Positions 43,637 to 52,841 of a stretch of 64,000 nucleotides of DNA are shown here, one piece after another. The DNA is from Leuconostoc gelidum subsp. gelidum KCTC 3527 (GTDB taxonomy: Bacteria > Bacillota > Bacilli > Lactobacillales > Lactobacillaceae). The position numbers were made by a program, and so were the translations under genes. Position 1 is the stretch's first letter. Each line of letters begins with the position of its first letter. The DNA lies in assembly GCF_000166715.1 (NCBI RefSeq), contig NZ_AEMI01000036.1, forward strand, positions 124,001 through 188,000, given 5' to 3'. The notes beneath the pieces are model-generated. The model did not search any database. It saw only the letters and a program-made list of their open reading frames with translations, and was not told the DNA's origin.

Positions 43637-44869
43637 ATGTCATTTAAAGAACGAGATCCCGAGGTTTGGAGCGCAATTCAACAAGAAGGTGCGCGTCAAA
43701 ATCGCACGATTGAATTAATTGCTTCAGAAAACTTTGCCTCAAAAGGTGTCCGTGCGGCGCAAGGTTCTGTTTTAACTAATAAGTACGCTGAAGGGTACCC
43801 GTATAAACGATACTATGGTGGAACAGAATATGTTGATGTCATTGAACAACTGGCTATTGATCGATTAAAAGAACTTTTTGGTGCAGAATATGCCAATGTG
43901 CAACCTCATTCAGGCTCACAGGCCAATGCTGCAGCTTATATGGCATTTTTGAAACCAGGTGACAAGATTTTAGGGATGAATTTAGATGCAGGTGGACACC
44001 TGACACATGGTGCCAAGGTGTCATTTTCAGGTAAGATATATGATTCTTATACCTATGGATTGAATTCTGAGACAGAACGACTAGATTATGAGGCCATTGC
44101 AAAACAGGCACGAGAAGTAAAGCCGCAATTAATTGTCGCTGGCGCCTCTGCTTATTCACGTATCATTGATTTTACAAAGTTCCGTGAAATTGCTGATGAA
44201 GTTGGTGCTTATTTGATGGTTGATATGGCACATATTGCTGGCCTTGTTGCTGCGGGATTGCATCCGAATCCAGTCGGTATTGCTGATGTGGTAACTTCAA
44301 CGACACACAAAACTTTACGTGGACCCCGTGGCGGTGTTATCTTATCACAAGAACAATATGCTAAGAAACTTAATTCCGCAATTTTCCCAGGTTCACAAGG
44401 TGGCCCCTTGGAGCACGTGATAGCCGGTAAGGCCATTGCATTTGGTGAAGCCTTACAACCTGAATTTAAAGTATATGCTGAACAAGTCATTAAAAATGCA
44501 CAAGCAATGGCTGATGTCTTTAATCGTACTGAAGACATTCGTGTTGTGGCTGGTGGGACAGATAATCATTTGTTTAACTTGGATTTGACAAAAACCGGTT
44601 TAAACGGTAAGCAAACACAAGAATTGTTAGATACTGTTTCGATTACCACAAACAAAGAAGCGTTACCAAATGAAACTTTGAGTCCATTTGTAACATCTGG
44701 TATTCGAATTGGCACACCTGCGATGACAACACGGGGCTTTAACGAGGCTGATGCGCGACAAGTTGCCGAGTTAATTGTAACAGCTATTCATAACTATGAT
44801 GATCCAAAAGTACTAAAAGAAGTTAAAAAAGATACTGAAATTTTAGCTATGACACATTTGTTTGAATAA
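43637..44869 (+). CDS. glyA: Serine hydroxymethyltransferase
   Basis: 410 residues. [35 protein letters not shown] and the PLP-Lys motif [16 protein letters not shown] near residue 225 identify it. It interconverts serine and glycine and charges tetrahydrofolate with one-carbon units. The next gene, 5-formyl-THF cyclo-ligase, also belongs to one-carbon metabolism, and dfrA lies elsewhere in the window. The ribosome-binding site is AGGAG. Confidence 0.96.
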   Translation: MSFKERDPEVWSAIQQEGARQNRTIELIASENFASKGVRAAQGSVLTNKYAEGYPYKRYYGGTEYVDVIEQLAIDRLKELFGAEYANVQPHSGSQANAAAYMAFLKPGDKILGMNLDAGGHLTHGAKVSFSGKIYDSYTYGLNSETERLDYEAIAKQAREVKPQLIVAGASAYSRIIDFTKFREIADEVGAYLMVDMAHIAGLVAAGLHPNPVGIADVVTSTTHKTLRGPRGGVILSQEQYAKKLNSAIFPGSQGGPLEHVIAGKAIAFGEALQPEFKVYAEQVIKNAQAMADVFNRTEDIRVVAGGTDNHLFNLDLTKTGLNGKQTQELLDTVSITTNKEALPNETLSPFVTSGIRIGTPAMTTRGFNEADARQVAELIVTAIHNYDDPKVLKEVKKDTEILAMTHLFE

Positions 44870-44873
44870 AGGT

Positions 44874-45413
44874 ATGTTAGATAAGAAAATAGTGCGCACT
44901 GTGCAAAAGCGGCATTTAGCTAATTACGTTGGATCTCAGCGCATGCAAGAAGAAATGGCATTACGAAAGTTATTATTTCGCAGCAATCAATGGCAAAAAG
45001 CCCAAATAATTGCTGTTTTTTTGAGTACCGCCACAGAAATCAATACACAACCAATTATTGCTCGTGCATGGTCAGAAAATAAACGAACGGTTGTACCTAA
45101 AATTATTAATAAGCAAATGGTATTTGTTGAAATAACGTCTGGTTCTAGCTTTCGTTTAGGCAAAATGAATATTAAAGAACCAATAGATAGTACTGTTTTC
45201 GATATTACTTTGATTGATTTAGCAATTGTTCCGGGTTTAGCGTTTACTACACATGGGGAGCGGTTAGGTTTTGGCGCTGGCTATTATGATCGCTTTCTAT
45301 CACTATTTAGTGGTGATACTGTATCATTGGTTCTGGATGTGCAACTTGTGACATCTCTACCAATAGAGAGACACGATCAAAAAGTTGATCATGTTTTGAT
45401 TCAAAGTAAATAA
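44874..45413 (+). CDS. fau: 5-formyltetrahydrofolate cyclo-ligase
   Basis: 179 residues from ATG 44874. The signature PGLAFTTHGERLGFGAGYYDRFLS lies near residue 120, described in parts as GLAFTTHGERLG and GAGYYDRF. N-terminal basic residues (KRHLANYVGSQRMQEEMALRKLLF) are typical. It converts 5-formyl-THF to 5,10-methenyl-THF, countering a side product of GlyA. The start is uncertain: AAAGG abuts ATG 44874 too closely, and a TTG at 44862 overlapping glyA is an alternative. Confidence 0.9.
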   Translation: MLDKKIVRTVQKRHLANYVGSQRMQEEMALRKLLFRSNQWQKAQIIAVFLSTATEINTQPIIARAWSENKRTVVPKIINKQMVFVEITSGSSFRLGKMNIKEPIDSTVFDITLIDLAIVPGLAFTTHGERLGFGAGYYDRFLSLFSGDTVSLVLDVQLVTSLPIERHDQKVDHVLIQSK

Positions 45414-45520
45414 TAATATCCCTAACCCTAACCTCTGGGAAATATAGATACTTCGCAGTTTTCTGTCGAAGATAATAAAATATTGGTTATTTTAAAGTCG
45501 TGTTATTCAAATCAAATTGT

Positions 45521-45549
45521 TTGACTTTTCACAAGTCACTCTATATACT
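45521..45549 (+). promoter_or_regulatory. Promoter of the DoxX-family gene
   Basis: TTGACT (45521-45526), 17-bp spacer, TATACT (45544-45549); close to consensus. TGACT...AGTCA inside the spacer forms a small dyad. Confidence 0.75.
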
Positions 45550-45603
45550 TACTATTTGTAATAGAAATTAAGATGAATATGCATAGTATAAGGAGAATAG
45601 ATC

Positions 45604-46116
45604 ATGATAACATGGCTTCGTAACTCACCAGTCGCAATGTGGATTTTAACAATTTTACGCGTGTATCTGGGCTATCAGTGGACCTTGGATGGTTGGGAAA
45701 AAATAACAACTAGCGGTGGATTTGATGCTTCTGGGCTAATTATAGGTGCGATCAAAAACCCTGTATTAACACCAGATAAGACGAAGGCATTTCCATGGTA
45801 TGATTGGTTTTTGAATGTCACAACAAGCCATGGCAAAAATACGGCAATTTTTTCATTCCTTGTGTCTTGGGGCGAGTTATTGGTGGGATTAGGTTTGATT
45901 TTTGGCACGTTAACACTAGCTGCAGCCTTTTTTGGATTAGTCATGAATTTTTCTTATCTCGGCGCTGGTGTTGTGTCAGTTAATCCGACGTTTATAGTTA
46001 TCGGTGCGCTTTTGTTGATTGGTGGCTATAACTCTGGAAAAATTGGTTTAGATCATTGGGTTACACCTTATTTACGTCAAAAATTTCCTTTTTTGAAAAA
46101 TGATATTAAAGTATAA
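45604..46116 (+). CDS. DoxX family membrane protein
   Basis: 170 residues with about four transmembrane helices. ILRVYLGYQWTLDGWEKI is the typical DoxX opening, followed by FSFLVSWGELLVGLGLIFGTLTLAAAFFGLVMNFSYLG-like hydrophobic segments and an AxGxISVNP-type stretch (GAGVVSVNPTFIVIG). The family includes thiosulfate:quinone oxidoreductase subunits and proteins linked to redox stress, but no activity can be assigned. It has its own promoter and ribosome-binding site (AAGGAG) and a strong terminator. Confidence 0.8.
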   Translation: MITWLRNSPVAMWILTILRVYLGYQWTLDGWEKITTSGGFDASGLIIGAIKNPVLTPDKTKAFPWYDWFLNVTTSHGKNTAIFSFLVSWGELLVGLGLIFGTLTLAAAFFGLVMNFSYLGAGVVSVNPTFIVIGALLLIGGYNSGKIGLDHWVTPYLRQKFPFLKNDIKV

Positions 46117-46121
46117 CGACA

Positions 46122-46165
46122 AAAAACGACACGATCTTTTAAAAAGGATCGTGTCGTTTTTGTTG
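46122..46165. terminator. Bidirectional terminator between the DoxX gene and the minus-strand pair
   Basis: AAAAACGACACGATC (46122-46136) pairs with GATCGTGTCGTTTTT (from 46147); inner A/T bases extend it. A and T tracts flank both sides. Confidence 0.92.
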
Positions 46166-46176
46166 CTATATGATTT

Positions 46177-46476
46177 TTAATCAACTAATGGCAAAATATT
46201 AACAATAGAAATGCGATCACTATCATCATTTTTTAAACGTGAGATGATGTCATTGTAACGATGTTCTGATAATGGTTCTTTTTTGTCAAAAGTTAGAATT
46301 TTATTATCAATATGATTACTCGTACTTGGATATTCTTCAATACGATAGATAATTAATAGTTTTTTATAGGCAAAGGGTTGAACAATCATACCGTCTAAAT
46401 GTTCTTCTACTTGCTCTGTTGTTTGATTGGCAATGTTGTCTTCAAACGCTTGTTTTGTTTTTTTAAATAAAGCCAT
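46177..46476 (-). CDS. Uncharacterised 99-residue protein
   Basis: 99 residues, soluble, no signal peptide or transmembrane segment. The family is not recognised. The N-terminus is basic and polar (MALFKKTKQAFEDNIANQTTEQVEEHLDG), and the middle has a beta-strand-like KKLLIIYRIEEYP. The start overlaps the amidase stop by one base (TAATG) with GGAG upstream, so it is translated from the amidase transcript. A cell-wall-linked role is suggested only by that coupling. Coding is supported by the ribosome-binding site and the tight overlap. Confidence 0.75.
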   Translation of the reverse strand: MALFKKTKQAFEDNIANQTTEQVEEHLDGMIVQPFAYKKLLIIYRIEEYPSTSNHIDNKILTFDKKEPLSEHRYNDIISRLKNDDSDRISIVNILPLVD

Positions 46477-47378
46477 TATTTTATCTCCGTATTTTGTTTA
46501 AAGTAAGTAGTTAATCCGTGGGTGACTAAAGTCGCAATTTGTTGTTGATATTTTTCTGTACGAATTTTTTTAAAATTTTCTGGGTTATTGATGTAGCCCA
46601 GTTCGAGTAGTACGGCGGGCCGAGTAACATGGTCTAATACAAGGTACTGCGTTCTATCAATACCACGATTGTTAATGGGTAAGCCATCGAGCGCATTTTT
46701 AAGCGCAGTAACCAATGCGTAACTATTTTGATGATAATAGAATTGAGAAACGCCACTTGCTGTTGTTGCACTATCCTCATTGCCATCGTGATCAAAGTGA
46801 ATTGAAATTTGGGCATCTGCTTGATAGTGTTCGGCTAGACGTGGAATATGGAGTAATGGGACAAGAACGTCTTTATCACGTGTCATAAACACACGGGCAC
46901 CAGTTTTTTGTAGTGCTGAGCGCATTTGTCGCGCTGTACGTAATGTATACGTCTTTTCAAAAAATTTACCGTTAACGGATGCTGAACCATTATCGCCGGA
47001 TAAACCGTCGTATTTTTTGTCTGGATTACCACCATGACCCGGATCTAAAACAATTGTAGCCTCACTAATCGGTGTGGCTGTGCGCAATGTTTTTGATTCA
47101 GCAACCCAGCCAGCGACCCAGCCAACTTTCTCATTGTCGGTACGTCGAACTTTGTACCAACCGCGTGTCTTTTTTAAAATGATGAGGTCTGTACCACTTT
47201 TCAAAGATGCTGTAGATGTATATGTTCGGCCAGGTCCAGTACGAAATTGTACGTTATTGGGTTGTGTTGTTGTTTTATCTTTATTAACAAGAGAGAGAAT
47301 CAGACCAAATGTTGTTATTAATACAAGGGCAGTTATTACAATGCCAATTAAATTACTTAAGAGCCATTTTTTAATCAT
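46476..47378 (-). CDS. N-acetylmuramoyl-L-alanine amidase with SH3 domain
   Basis: 300 residues. An N-terminal signal-anchor lies at about residues 8-31 (LIGIVITALVLITTFGLIL). A bacterial SH3 domain follows (about 40-100, VRFRTGPGRTYTSTASLKSG in part, ending VGWVAGWVA), then an Amidase_3 domain. Zn ligands are seen in TIVLDPGHGG, in the Glu after the KFFEKTYTLRTARQM segment, and in DAQISIHFDH; the catalytic Glu is in VLLELGYINN. It cleaves the MurNAc-L-Ala bond in peptidoglycan. The gene is transcribed divergently from ackA. Confidence 0.92.
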   Translation of the reverse strand: MIKKWLLSNLIGIVITALVLITTFGLILSLVNKDKTTTQPNNVQFRTGPGRTYTSTASLKSGTDLIILKKTRGWYKVRRTDNEKVGWVAGWVAESKTLRTATPISEATIVLDPGHGGNPDKKYDGLSGDNGSASVNGKFFEKTYTLRTARQMRSALQKTGARVFMTRDKDVLVPLLHIPRLAEHYQADAQISIHFDHDGNEDSATTASGVSQFYYHQNSYALVTALKNALDGLPINNRGIDRTQYLVLDHVTRPAVLLELGYINNPENFKKIRTEKYQQQIATLVTHGLTTYFKQNTEIK

Positions 47379-47532
47379 TTTATACCTACGTGAGTCAATT
47401 TATATGTATCAATATTGTAACACATATCAACGTGTCCTTTACTTTCAAAAAATGTTACAATAATTCTATGACATATCAAGCGGCGCATGTTGTGAAGGTA
47501 TACTGAAACTTAAAGGTAAAAAGGAAAACATT

Positions 47533-48780
47533 ATGTCAAAAGTAATGGCGGTCAACGCCGGTAGTTCATCACTTAAATTTCAATTGCTAGAAATGCCTGA
47601 AGAAAAAGTATTAATGCAGGGAATTATTGAGCGCATTGGTCAGGAAAATGCTGAAATTACCATTAAATATGGTCAAAACATTGAACCAAAGCGTTTGATT
47701 GGTACTGAAGAAGGTCATATCACACTGACAAAAAATGGTGGTCAAAAGTTTGAACATGAAATGGCAATTAAGGATCATGATCAGGCAATTGATATCTTGT
47801 TACAAAAAATGACAGATCTTGGTATTGTCAAAGATTTCAATGAAATTACAGGTGTCGGACACCGTGTTGTTGCTGGTGGTGAATGGTTTAATCATTCTGT
47901 TGTTGTAACTGAAGAAGTTTTGACAAAAATTGATCGTTTGGCAGATTATGCACCATTACACAATCCAGCCAATGCTATGGGTATTCGTGCTTTTCAAAAA
48001 TTGTTACCGAATGCATTGTCTGTGGCAGTATTTGACACTTCTTTTCACCAAACAATGCCTGAAAAAAATTATCTCTATAGTATTCCTTATGAATATTATG
48101 CACGATACGGCGCCCGTAAATATGGTGCGCATGGCACATCGCATCGCTATGTGACTGAACGTGCAGCTAAAAAATTAGGTATCCCACTTGATGAATTTAA
48201 TGCAATTTCATTTCATTTAGGTGCGGGCGCTTCAATTACAGCAATTAAGAATGGTAAATCATATGATACATCAATGGGATTCACGCCGTTAGCAGGATTG
48301 ACGATGGCAACACGTTCTGGGGATGTTGATCCATCATTAGTTTACTATATTCAAGAGCGTGAAGGTCTGTCAAATGAAGAAATGTTGTCAGTATTAAACA
48401 AAAAATCTGGTTTACTGGGTATTTCAACAATTTCAAGCGATATGCGTGATTTAGAAGAAGTTCAAGAAACTAATACACATGCTAAATTAGCGCTTGATAT
48501 GTTCTATGATCGTGTTATTCGTTATGCTGGACAATACTTTGCTGAATTGGGACGTGTTGATGCGGTTATCTTCACTGCTGGTATTGGTGAAAATGATGCC
48601 GTAACACGTGCAAAAGTTTTGGAATCATTGGCATTTGCTGGCGTTAAAATAGATACTGATGCTAATAATGTCCGTGGTAAAGAAGCTATTTTGACTACTG
48701 AAGATTCAACTGTTGCTGGATTATTGATCCCAACTAATGAAGAATTAATGATTGCGCGTGATGTGGAATCATTACGTTAA
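47533..48780 (+). CDS. ackA: Acetate kinase
   Basis: 415 residues. MAVNAGSSSLKFQL, GVGHRVVAGGE, FDTSFHQTMP, AHGTSHRYVTERAAK and FTAGIGEND are the ASKHA-fold signatures. It converts acetyl phosphate and ADP to acetate and ATP. In phosphoketolase heterofermenters this gives the extra ATP when an electron acceptor spares ethanol formation. A TATACT at 47499-47504 may be the -10; no convincing -35 was found. AAAAGGAAAAC precedes the ATG. Confidence 0.96.
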   Translation: MSKVMAVNAGSSSLKFQLLEMPEEKVLMQGIIERIGQENAEITIKYGQNIEPKRLIGTEEGHITLTKNGGQKFEHEMAIKDHDQAIDILLQKMTDLGIVKDFNEITGVGHRVVAGGEWFNHSVVVTEEVLTKIDRLADYAPLHNPANAMGIRAFQKLLPNALSVAVFDTSFHQTMPEKNYLYSIPYEYYARYGARKYGAHGTSHRYVTERAAKKLGIPLDEFNAISFHLGAGASITAIKNGKSYDTSMGFTPLAGLTMATRSGDVDPSLVYYIQEREGLSNEEMLSVLNKKSGLLGISTISSDMRDLEEVQETNTHAKLALDMFYDRVIRYAGQYFAELGRVDAVIFTAGIGENDAVTRAKVLESLAFAGVKIDTDANNVRGKEAILTTEDSTVAGLLIPTNEELMIARDVESLR

Positions 48781-48804
48781 AAAAATGAAGTCATTATATT
48801 TTAG

Positions 48805-48838
48805 AAGCAAGCTGTCTATAATCAGCTTGCTTTTATTT
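48805..48838 (+). terminator. Intrinsic terminator after ackA
   Basis: AAGCAAGCTG (48805-48814) pairs with CAGCTTGCTT (48823-48832), loop TCTATAAT, followed by TTATTTTG. Confidence 0.88.
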
Positions 48839-48852
48839 TGTTGTTAGGACCT

Positions 48853-48893
48853 ATAAAGGAGGGTGATATTTTTAAAATATCACCCTCCTTTAT
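48853..48893. repeat. Perfect 20-bp palindrome with Shine-Dalgarno-like core
   Basis: Arms 48853-48872 and 48874-48893 are exact reverse complements around a single T. It stands between the convergent ackA and pyrD, 3 bases from the pyrD stop, and may end pyrD transcription although the T-tract is short. Each strand carries AAAGGAGGGTGAT, close to a perfect Shine-Dalgarno, which would be sequestered in the stem. Confidence 0.85.
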
Positions 48894-48896
48894 GAC

Positions 48897-49835
48897 TTAT
48901 GCTATGATTTTTAATTGTCCACGTACGTCATCCAAAGAATGGTAGCCTTTTTTTGTGAGTATTTCGGTTAGTTCTTTCTCTAATCGTTCAAAGACAGTAA
49001 TGCCTTCAATAGCAAGTTGCGAACCAACTTCAATTAAATCAGCACCACATAATAGATGGTCATAGACATCACGACCAGTTGTAACGCCACCTGTGCCAAT
49101 GATTTTAATATTTGTATTTAATCTGTCTCGTAGTGCACGAACATTGGCTAACGCTGTTGCTTTGACCAATGTGCCACCAATACCACCAAAACCTGCTTTA
49201 GGTTTAATAACGACCGTATCAGTGTTTTGATCAATGACTAATCCGTTGCCAATTGAATTAATCGTATTAACAAAAGCTAAAGGAAATTTATTTAGGATCG
49301 CAGCAATATCATCAAAATGAACAATGTCAAAATAGGGTGGTAATTTGACTCCTAAGGGCTTTTTAAAGAAAGCAAAGGCTTCAGTTAGTATTTGTTCTGT
49401 GGCTTCAAAATCATAACCTGTTTGAGGCTTACCAGGAACATTTGGGCATGACAGATTTAATTCAATGAGACCATCAAAATCAGCATCTTGTAATTGGTGT
49501 AACATAGCAATGTTTTCTTGTTTGGATAAACCAGCAATTGAAAAGAAAATTGGTTTATATGTTTCTTTAGCGGAGACATAGTTCATGTAATAGTCAAAGC
49601 CTTCATTTGGTAATCCCATTGAATTAATAGTCCCTAAACCATTATTTAATTCATAATAACGTGGTGCAGGATTACCAGGGCGTACCAAGGGTGTGGCAGA
49701 TTTAGTGACAACTGCTCCAGTATATTCAGAAGCTAGAACAGCATCTAACTCCGTGCTAGTTTGACACATGACACCAGCAGCGTTAAGTAAAATGTGATTA
49801 AAATGGTAGTTTTGAATATCGGCTGTGAGTTGCAT
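48897..49835 (-). CDS. pyrD: Dihydroorotate dehydrogenase, class 1A
   Basis: 312 residues. NAAGVMCQTSTELDAV, TKSATPLVRPGNPAPRYYE, NSMGLPNEGFDYYM and IELNLSCPNVPGKPQTGYD match the cytosolic fumarate-dependent class 1A enzyme, whose catalytic base is the Cys in LSCPN. GTGGVTTGRDVYDHLLCGADLIEVGS binds FMN phosphate. It oxidises dihydroorotate in pyrimidine synthesis. It stands alone, away from any pyr operon, with AGAGGAA as ribosome-binding site. Class 1A fits an organism without a respiratory quinone requirement for this step. Confidence 0.95.
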   Translation of the reverse strand: MQLTADIQNYHFNHILLNAAGVMCQTSTELDAVLASEYTGAVVTKSATPLVRPGNPAPRYYELNNGLGTINSMGLPNEGFDYYMNYVSAKETYKPIFFSIAGLSKQENIAMLHQLQDADFDGLIELNLSCPNVPGKPQTGYDFEATEQILTEAFAFFKKPLGVKLPPYFDIVHFDDIAAILNKFPLAFVNTINSIGNGLVIDQNTDTVVIKPKAGFGGIGGTLVKATALANVRALRDRLNTNIKIIGTGGVTTGRDVYDHLLCGADLIEVGSQLAIEGITVFERLEKELTEILTKKGYHSLDDVRGQLKIIA

Positions 49836-49918
49836 AATTGGTTTCCTCTGACTTATATGATTTTCTCGTGAAATGTTTATCTAAGTATAACAAAAAAATA
49901 ACACGATAAAAAGGAGCA

Positions 49919-49942
49919 ATGTTGGGTATAATAATAATATGA
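49919..49942 (+). CDS. Possible 7-codon leader peptide upstream of the ABC-F gene
   Basis: ATG TTG GGT, four ATA codons, TGA. The ATG is 2 bases after a strong AAGGAG (49911-49916), and the stop overlaps the ABC-F start as ATGA. Four consecutive rare-type isoleucine codons could slow a ribosome. The spacing to the Shine-Dalgarno is short, and the same bases contain TATAAT (49927-49932), which may instead be a -10 element, so this is tentative. Confidence 0.35.
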   Translation: MLGIIII

Positions 49943-51819
49943 AACAATTTAGAGTAGACAATTTAAAAAGTACATATGGTGAGAAGGTATTATTTAATGA
50001 TATCTCATTTTTAATGACAGAAGGTGACCGCATTGGTCTGATTGGTGTTAATGGGTCTGGAAAAACTTCCCTACTCAATGCTATTTCTGGTGTCAATCTG
50101 GCCGATTCAGGTAAAATTTTCAAACAAAATGATTATAGTATTGGTTATCTAACACAAAATCCAACATTAGATGATAATGCTTTAGTTATGGATGCTATTT
50201 TATCTGGTGACCAACCAGTTTTCAAAACGATTAGACAATACCAGTACGCGTTGCAACAATTTGGCGAACAGCCGACTAATATTAAAGTTGCGCAAAATTT
50301 CGAAGATGCACAAAATGCAATGGATCGTGACGAAGCGTGGACAACTGAGGCACAAGTTAAAGCAATTTTAACGCAATTACATATGCCTGACTTGCAACGT
50401 CAAATTGGCGAATTATCGGGTGGACAGCGTAAACGTGTCGGTTTAGCGCAAATATTAATTGAAGCGCCTGATCTATTGATTTTAGATGAACCAACAAACC
50501 ACCTAGATTTTGATTCAATTGCTTGGTTAGAAAAATATCTTGCTAATTATAAAGGTGTTGTACTGGCAGTAACCCATGATCGTTATTTTTTGGATGCAGT
50601 GACGACACGTATTTTCGAACTATCATTTGGTGATCTGTATGAATATAAAGGCAATTATCAAGATTATATGATTGGTAAATCCCAACGTGTTGAACAAAGT
50701 AAAGTTGCTGATCATAAGCAGCAACAGCTTTATAAGCAAGAGTTGGCTTGGATGCGTAAGTCAGCACGCGCGCGAACAACGAAACAAACAGCCCGTGAGA
50801 ATGCTTTTTCTGAATTAGAGTCACAGATGGGTAATTTAAAATTAGACGACGATGTTGCTGTTAATTTAGGACAGCAGCGTTTGGGAAAAAAAGTGATTGT
50901 TATTGACAATGCTAGTATTAAGTTTGATGATAAAATCATATTGAAAAATTTTAATTTGCGTATAGCAGCAGGTGACCGTATTGGCATCACTGGTGAAAAC
51001 GGTGCCGGCAAGTCAACCTTTTTGAATGCAATCGCAGGTCGATTACCTGTAACAAGTGGCGTGATTGAATTAGGTGAAACGGTCAAGATGGCCTATTATA
51101 CGCAAAGTACAGAAGAAATACCAGATGATAAAAGGGTTATTGCCTATTTATCAGATGTTGCTGAATCGGTGACGGATAAAAATGGTAATCAGGTGAGTGT
51201 TTCAGAATTGTTAGAGCAATTTTTATTTCCACCCTTCATGCACGGTACACTGATACGTAAGTTGTCTGGTGGTGAAAAAAGGCGATTGTATCTCTTAAAA
51301 CTTTTATTACAACAACCAAACGTTTTATTATTAGATGAACCAACAAATGATTTAGATATTGGGACGTTGACCGTGTTAGAGGATTTTTTGTCAGGATTTT
51401 CTGGGGCTGTCATTACTGTTTCTCATGACCGTTACTTTTTAGATAAGATAGCAAATCAATTATATATGTTCCAAGGTCAGGGCGTTGTTGAACGTTATGA
51501 TGGTTTATTTAGCCAATATTTAATAGAGCATGCAGATGATCGACTAAAAGTGTCGGAAAAGATATCTGTTTCAAAATCTAAACCAGTTACGATACAAAAG
51601 AAGAAATTAACCTATAATGAAAAAAAAGAATGGGAAACAATTGAAGATGATATTGCAAAGTTAGAAACTAGATTAGGTGCTATACCAGATGACATGGCAA
51701 AAAACGGCACTGACTATGTTAAGCTTGGTGATTTGCAAAAAGAATCCGACAAACTTGAAGCAGAACTTGATAAAAAAATGGATCGGTGGGAGTATTTGAG
51801 CGATATTGTCGCAGGCTAA
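49939..51819 (+). CDS. yfmR: ABC-F ATPase, YfmR/Uup type
   Basis: 626 residues with two soluble ABC domains and no transmembrane segments. Walker A: GVNGSGKTSLLN (about residue 36) and GENGAGKSTFLN. Signatures: LSGGQRKRVGLAQ and LSGGEKRRLYLLK. The interdomain linker (about 240-310) is charged, as in ABC-F proteins. A C-terminal coiled-coil (KKLTYNEKKEWETIEDDI... DKKMDRWEYLSD) matches Uup/YfmR rather than EttA. Such proteins act on stalled ribosomes; Bacillus YfmR works alongside EF-P at prolines. A resistance role cannot be excluded. Confidence 0.88.
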   Translation: MKQFRVDNLKSTYGEKVLFNDISFLMTEGDRIGLIGVNGSGKTSLLNAISGVNLADSGKIFKQNDYSIGYLTQNPTLDDNALVMDAILSGDQPVFKTIRQYQYALQQFGEQPTNIKVAQNFEDAQNAMDRDEAWTTEAQVKAILTQLHMPDLQRQIGELSGGQRKRVGLAQILIEAPDLLILDEPTNHLDFDSIAWLEKYLANYKGVVLAVTHDRYFLDAVTTRIFELSFGDLYEYKGNYQDYMIGKSQRVEQSKVADHKQQQLYKQELAWMRKSARARTTKQTARENAFSELESQMGNLKLDDDVAVNLGQQRLGKKVIVIDNASIKFDDKIILKNFNLRIAAGDRIGITGENGAGKSTFLNAIAGRLPVTSGVIELGETVKMAYYTQSTEEIPDDKRVIAYLSDVAESVTDKNGNQVSVSELLEQFLFPPFMHGTLIRKLSGGEKRRLYLLKLLLQQPNVLLLDEPTNDLDIGTLTVLEDFLSGFSGAVITVSHDRYFLDKIANQLYMFQGQGVVERYDGLFSQYLIEHADDRLKVSEKISVSKSKPVTIQKKKLTYNEKKEWETIEDDIAKLETRLGAIPDDMAKNGTDYVKLGDLQKESDKLEAELDKKMDRWEYLSDIVAG

Positions 51820-51935
51820 ATTTTCATTTTAATTGTTTTAGAATAAACGGTTGTTTCAGTTATAATCAACGCTGTATTATGATTTTTTTGTGATACCAAC
51901 CATGTTACAACGTATTATTTTCTGAGGAAAACGAT

Positions 51936-52802
51936 ATGAACTTAAACCAACAATTACTAGCAATTCATTTGACACAAGGAATTGGCATTGCGACTGAGTC
52001 TCGTCTTATTGAAGCTATGAATTCTAACTTGTTACCAAGTATTTATCCTTGGCCGCTAGATTTATTGCTACAAATAACGCATCGTGTTTACCATGATAGA
52101 ATTCGTGCAACCTATACGACGGCGTTACAACGCGCAAGTAATTTTAAGGGTAACTATATTACTTATTCTGATGATAGCTACCCACAACGTTTGCGAGAAA
52201 TATTTGAACCACCACTTGTGTTGTTTTATGAAGGGCAATTAGCAGCTTTAAATTTACCGAGTTTATCAGTCGTAGGGACACGTTCGGCTACGGTTTATGG
52301 TCTAAATAGTTTGCGTCATTTATTACCACCAGTTATTCAATCTAGTATTGCAATTGTTTCTGGTTTGGCACAAGGAATAGACGTCATGGCTCATCAAATT
52401 ACTTTTGCTAACAATGGTGTCCCAATTGCAGTTATCGGTACTGGTACGGACGTTGCATACCCTAGACGCAACACGTCACTGCAAAAGCAAATTATACAAC
52501 AAGGATTAGTAGTCAGTGAGTATGGCCCTGGTGTCGGACCACATCGCTCCCATTTTCCGGCAAGAAATCGTATCATTGCTGGATTATCCTCAGCCACTTT
52601 AGTCGTTGAGGCAAAAATAAAATCAGGTAGTTTAATTACTGCTAATGCTGCCTTGCAAAATAATCGTGAGGTATTATCAATTCCAGGCTCTATCTTTTCA
52701 GAAGAATCACAGGGTACGAATGAATTACTCAGTTTAGGTGCTAAGTTAATCACAAAATCCCAGGATATTATAGAAAGTGTCCAAATACTTGATACAATCT
52801 GA
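51936..52802 (+). CDS. dprA: DNA processing protein DprA
   Basis: 288 residues. The Rossmann-like domain carries YPQRLREIFEPPLVLFYEG, VVGTRSATVYGLNSL, IVSGLAQGIDVMAH, GTGTDVAYPRRN and GPHRSHFPARNRIIAGLS. These are the family hallmarks. DprA loads RecA on incoming single-stranded DNA during transformation. It stands directly before topA, the usual Firmicutes arrangement. TATAAT at 51861-51866 with TTAGAA 17 bp upstream may be its promoter, and the ribosome-binding site is GAGGAAA. Confidence 0.95.
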   Translation: MNLNQQLLAIHLTQGIGIATESRLIEAMNSNLLPSIYPWPLDLLLQITHRVYHDRIRATYTTALQRASNFKGNYITYSDDSYPQRLREIFEPPLVLFYEGQLAALNLPSLSVVGTRSATVYGLNSLRHLLPPVIQSSIAIVSGLAQGIDVMAHQITFANNGVPIAVIGTGTDVAYPRRNTSLQKQIIQQGLVVSEYGPGVGPHRSHFPARNRIIAGLSSATLVVEAKIKSGSLITANAALQNNREVLSIPGSIFSEESQGTNELLSLGAKLITKSQDIIESVQILDTI

Positions 52803-52841
52803 TATGCTATATACTAAGAAGTAAATTATAAGGCATATCTA

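Noticed and set aside
47074-47463. 129-codon plus-strand ORF opposite the amidase 5' end
   Set aside because: Lies opposite the SH3 and signal-anchor region, no ribosome-binding site, and no family resemblance.
52394-52753. 119-codon minus-strand ORF opposite dprA
   Set aside because: Antisense shadow of conserved DprA motifs; no ribosome-binding site.
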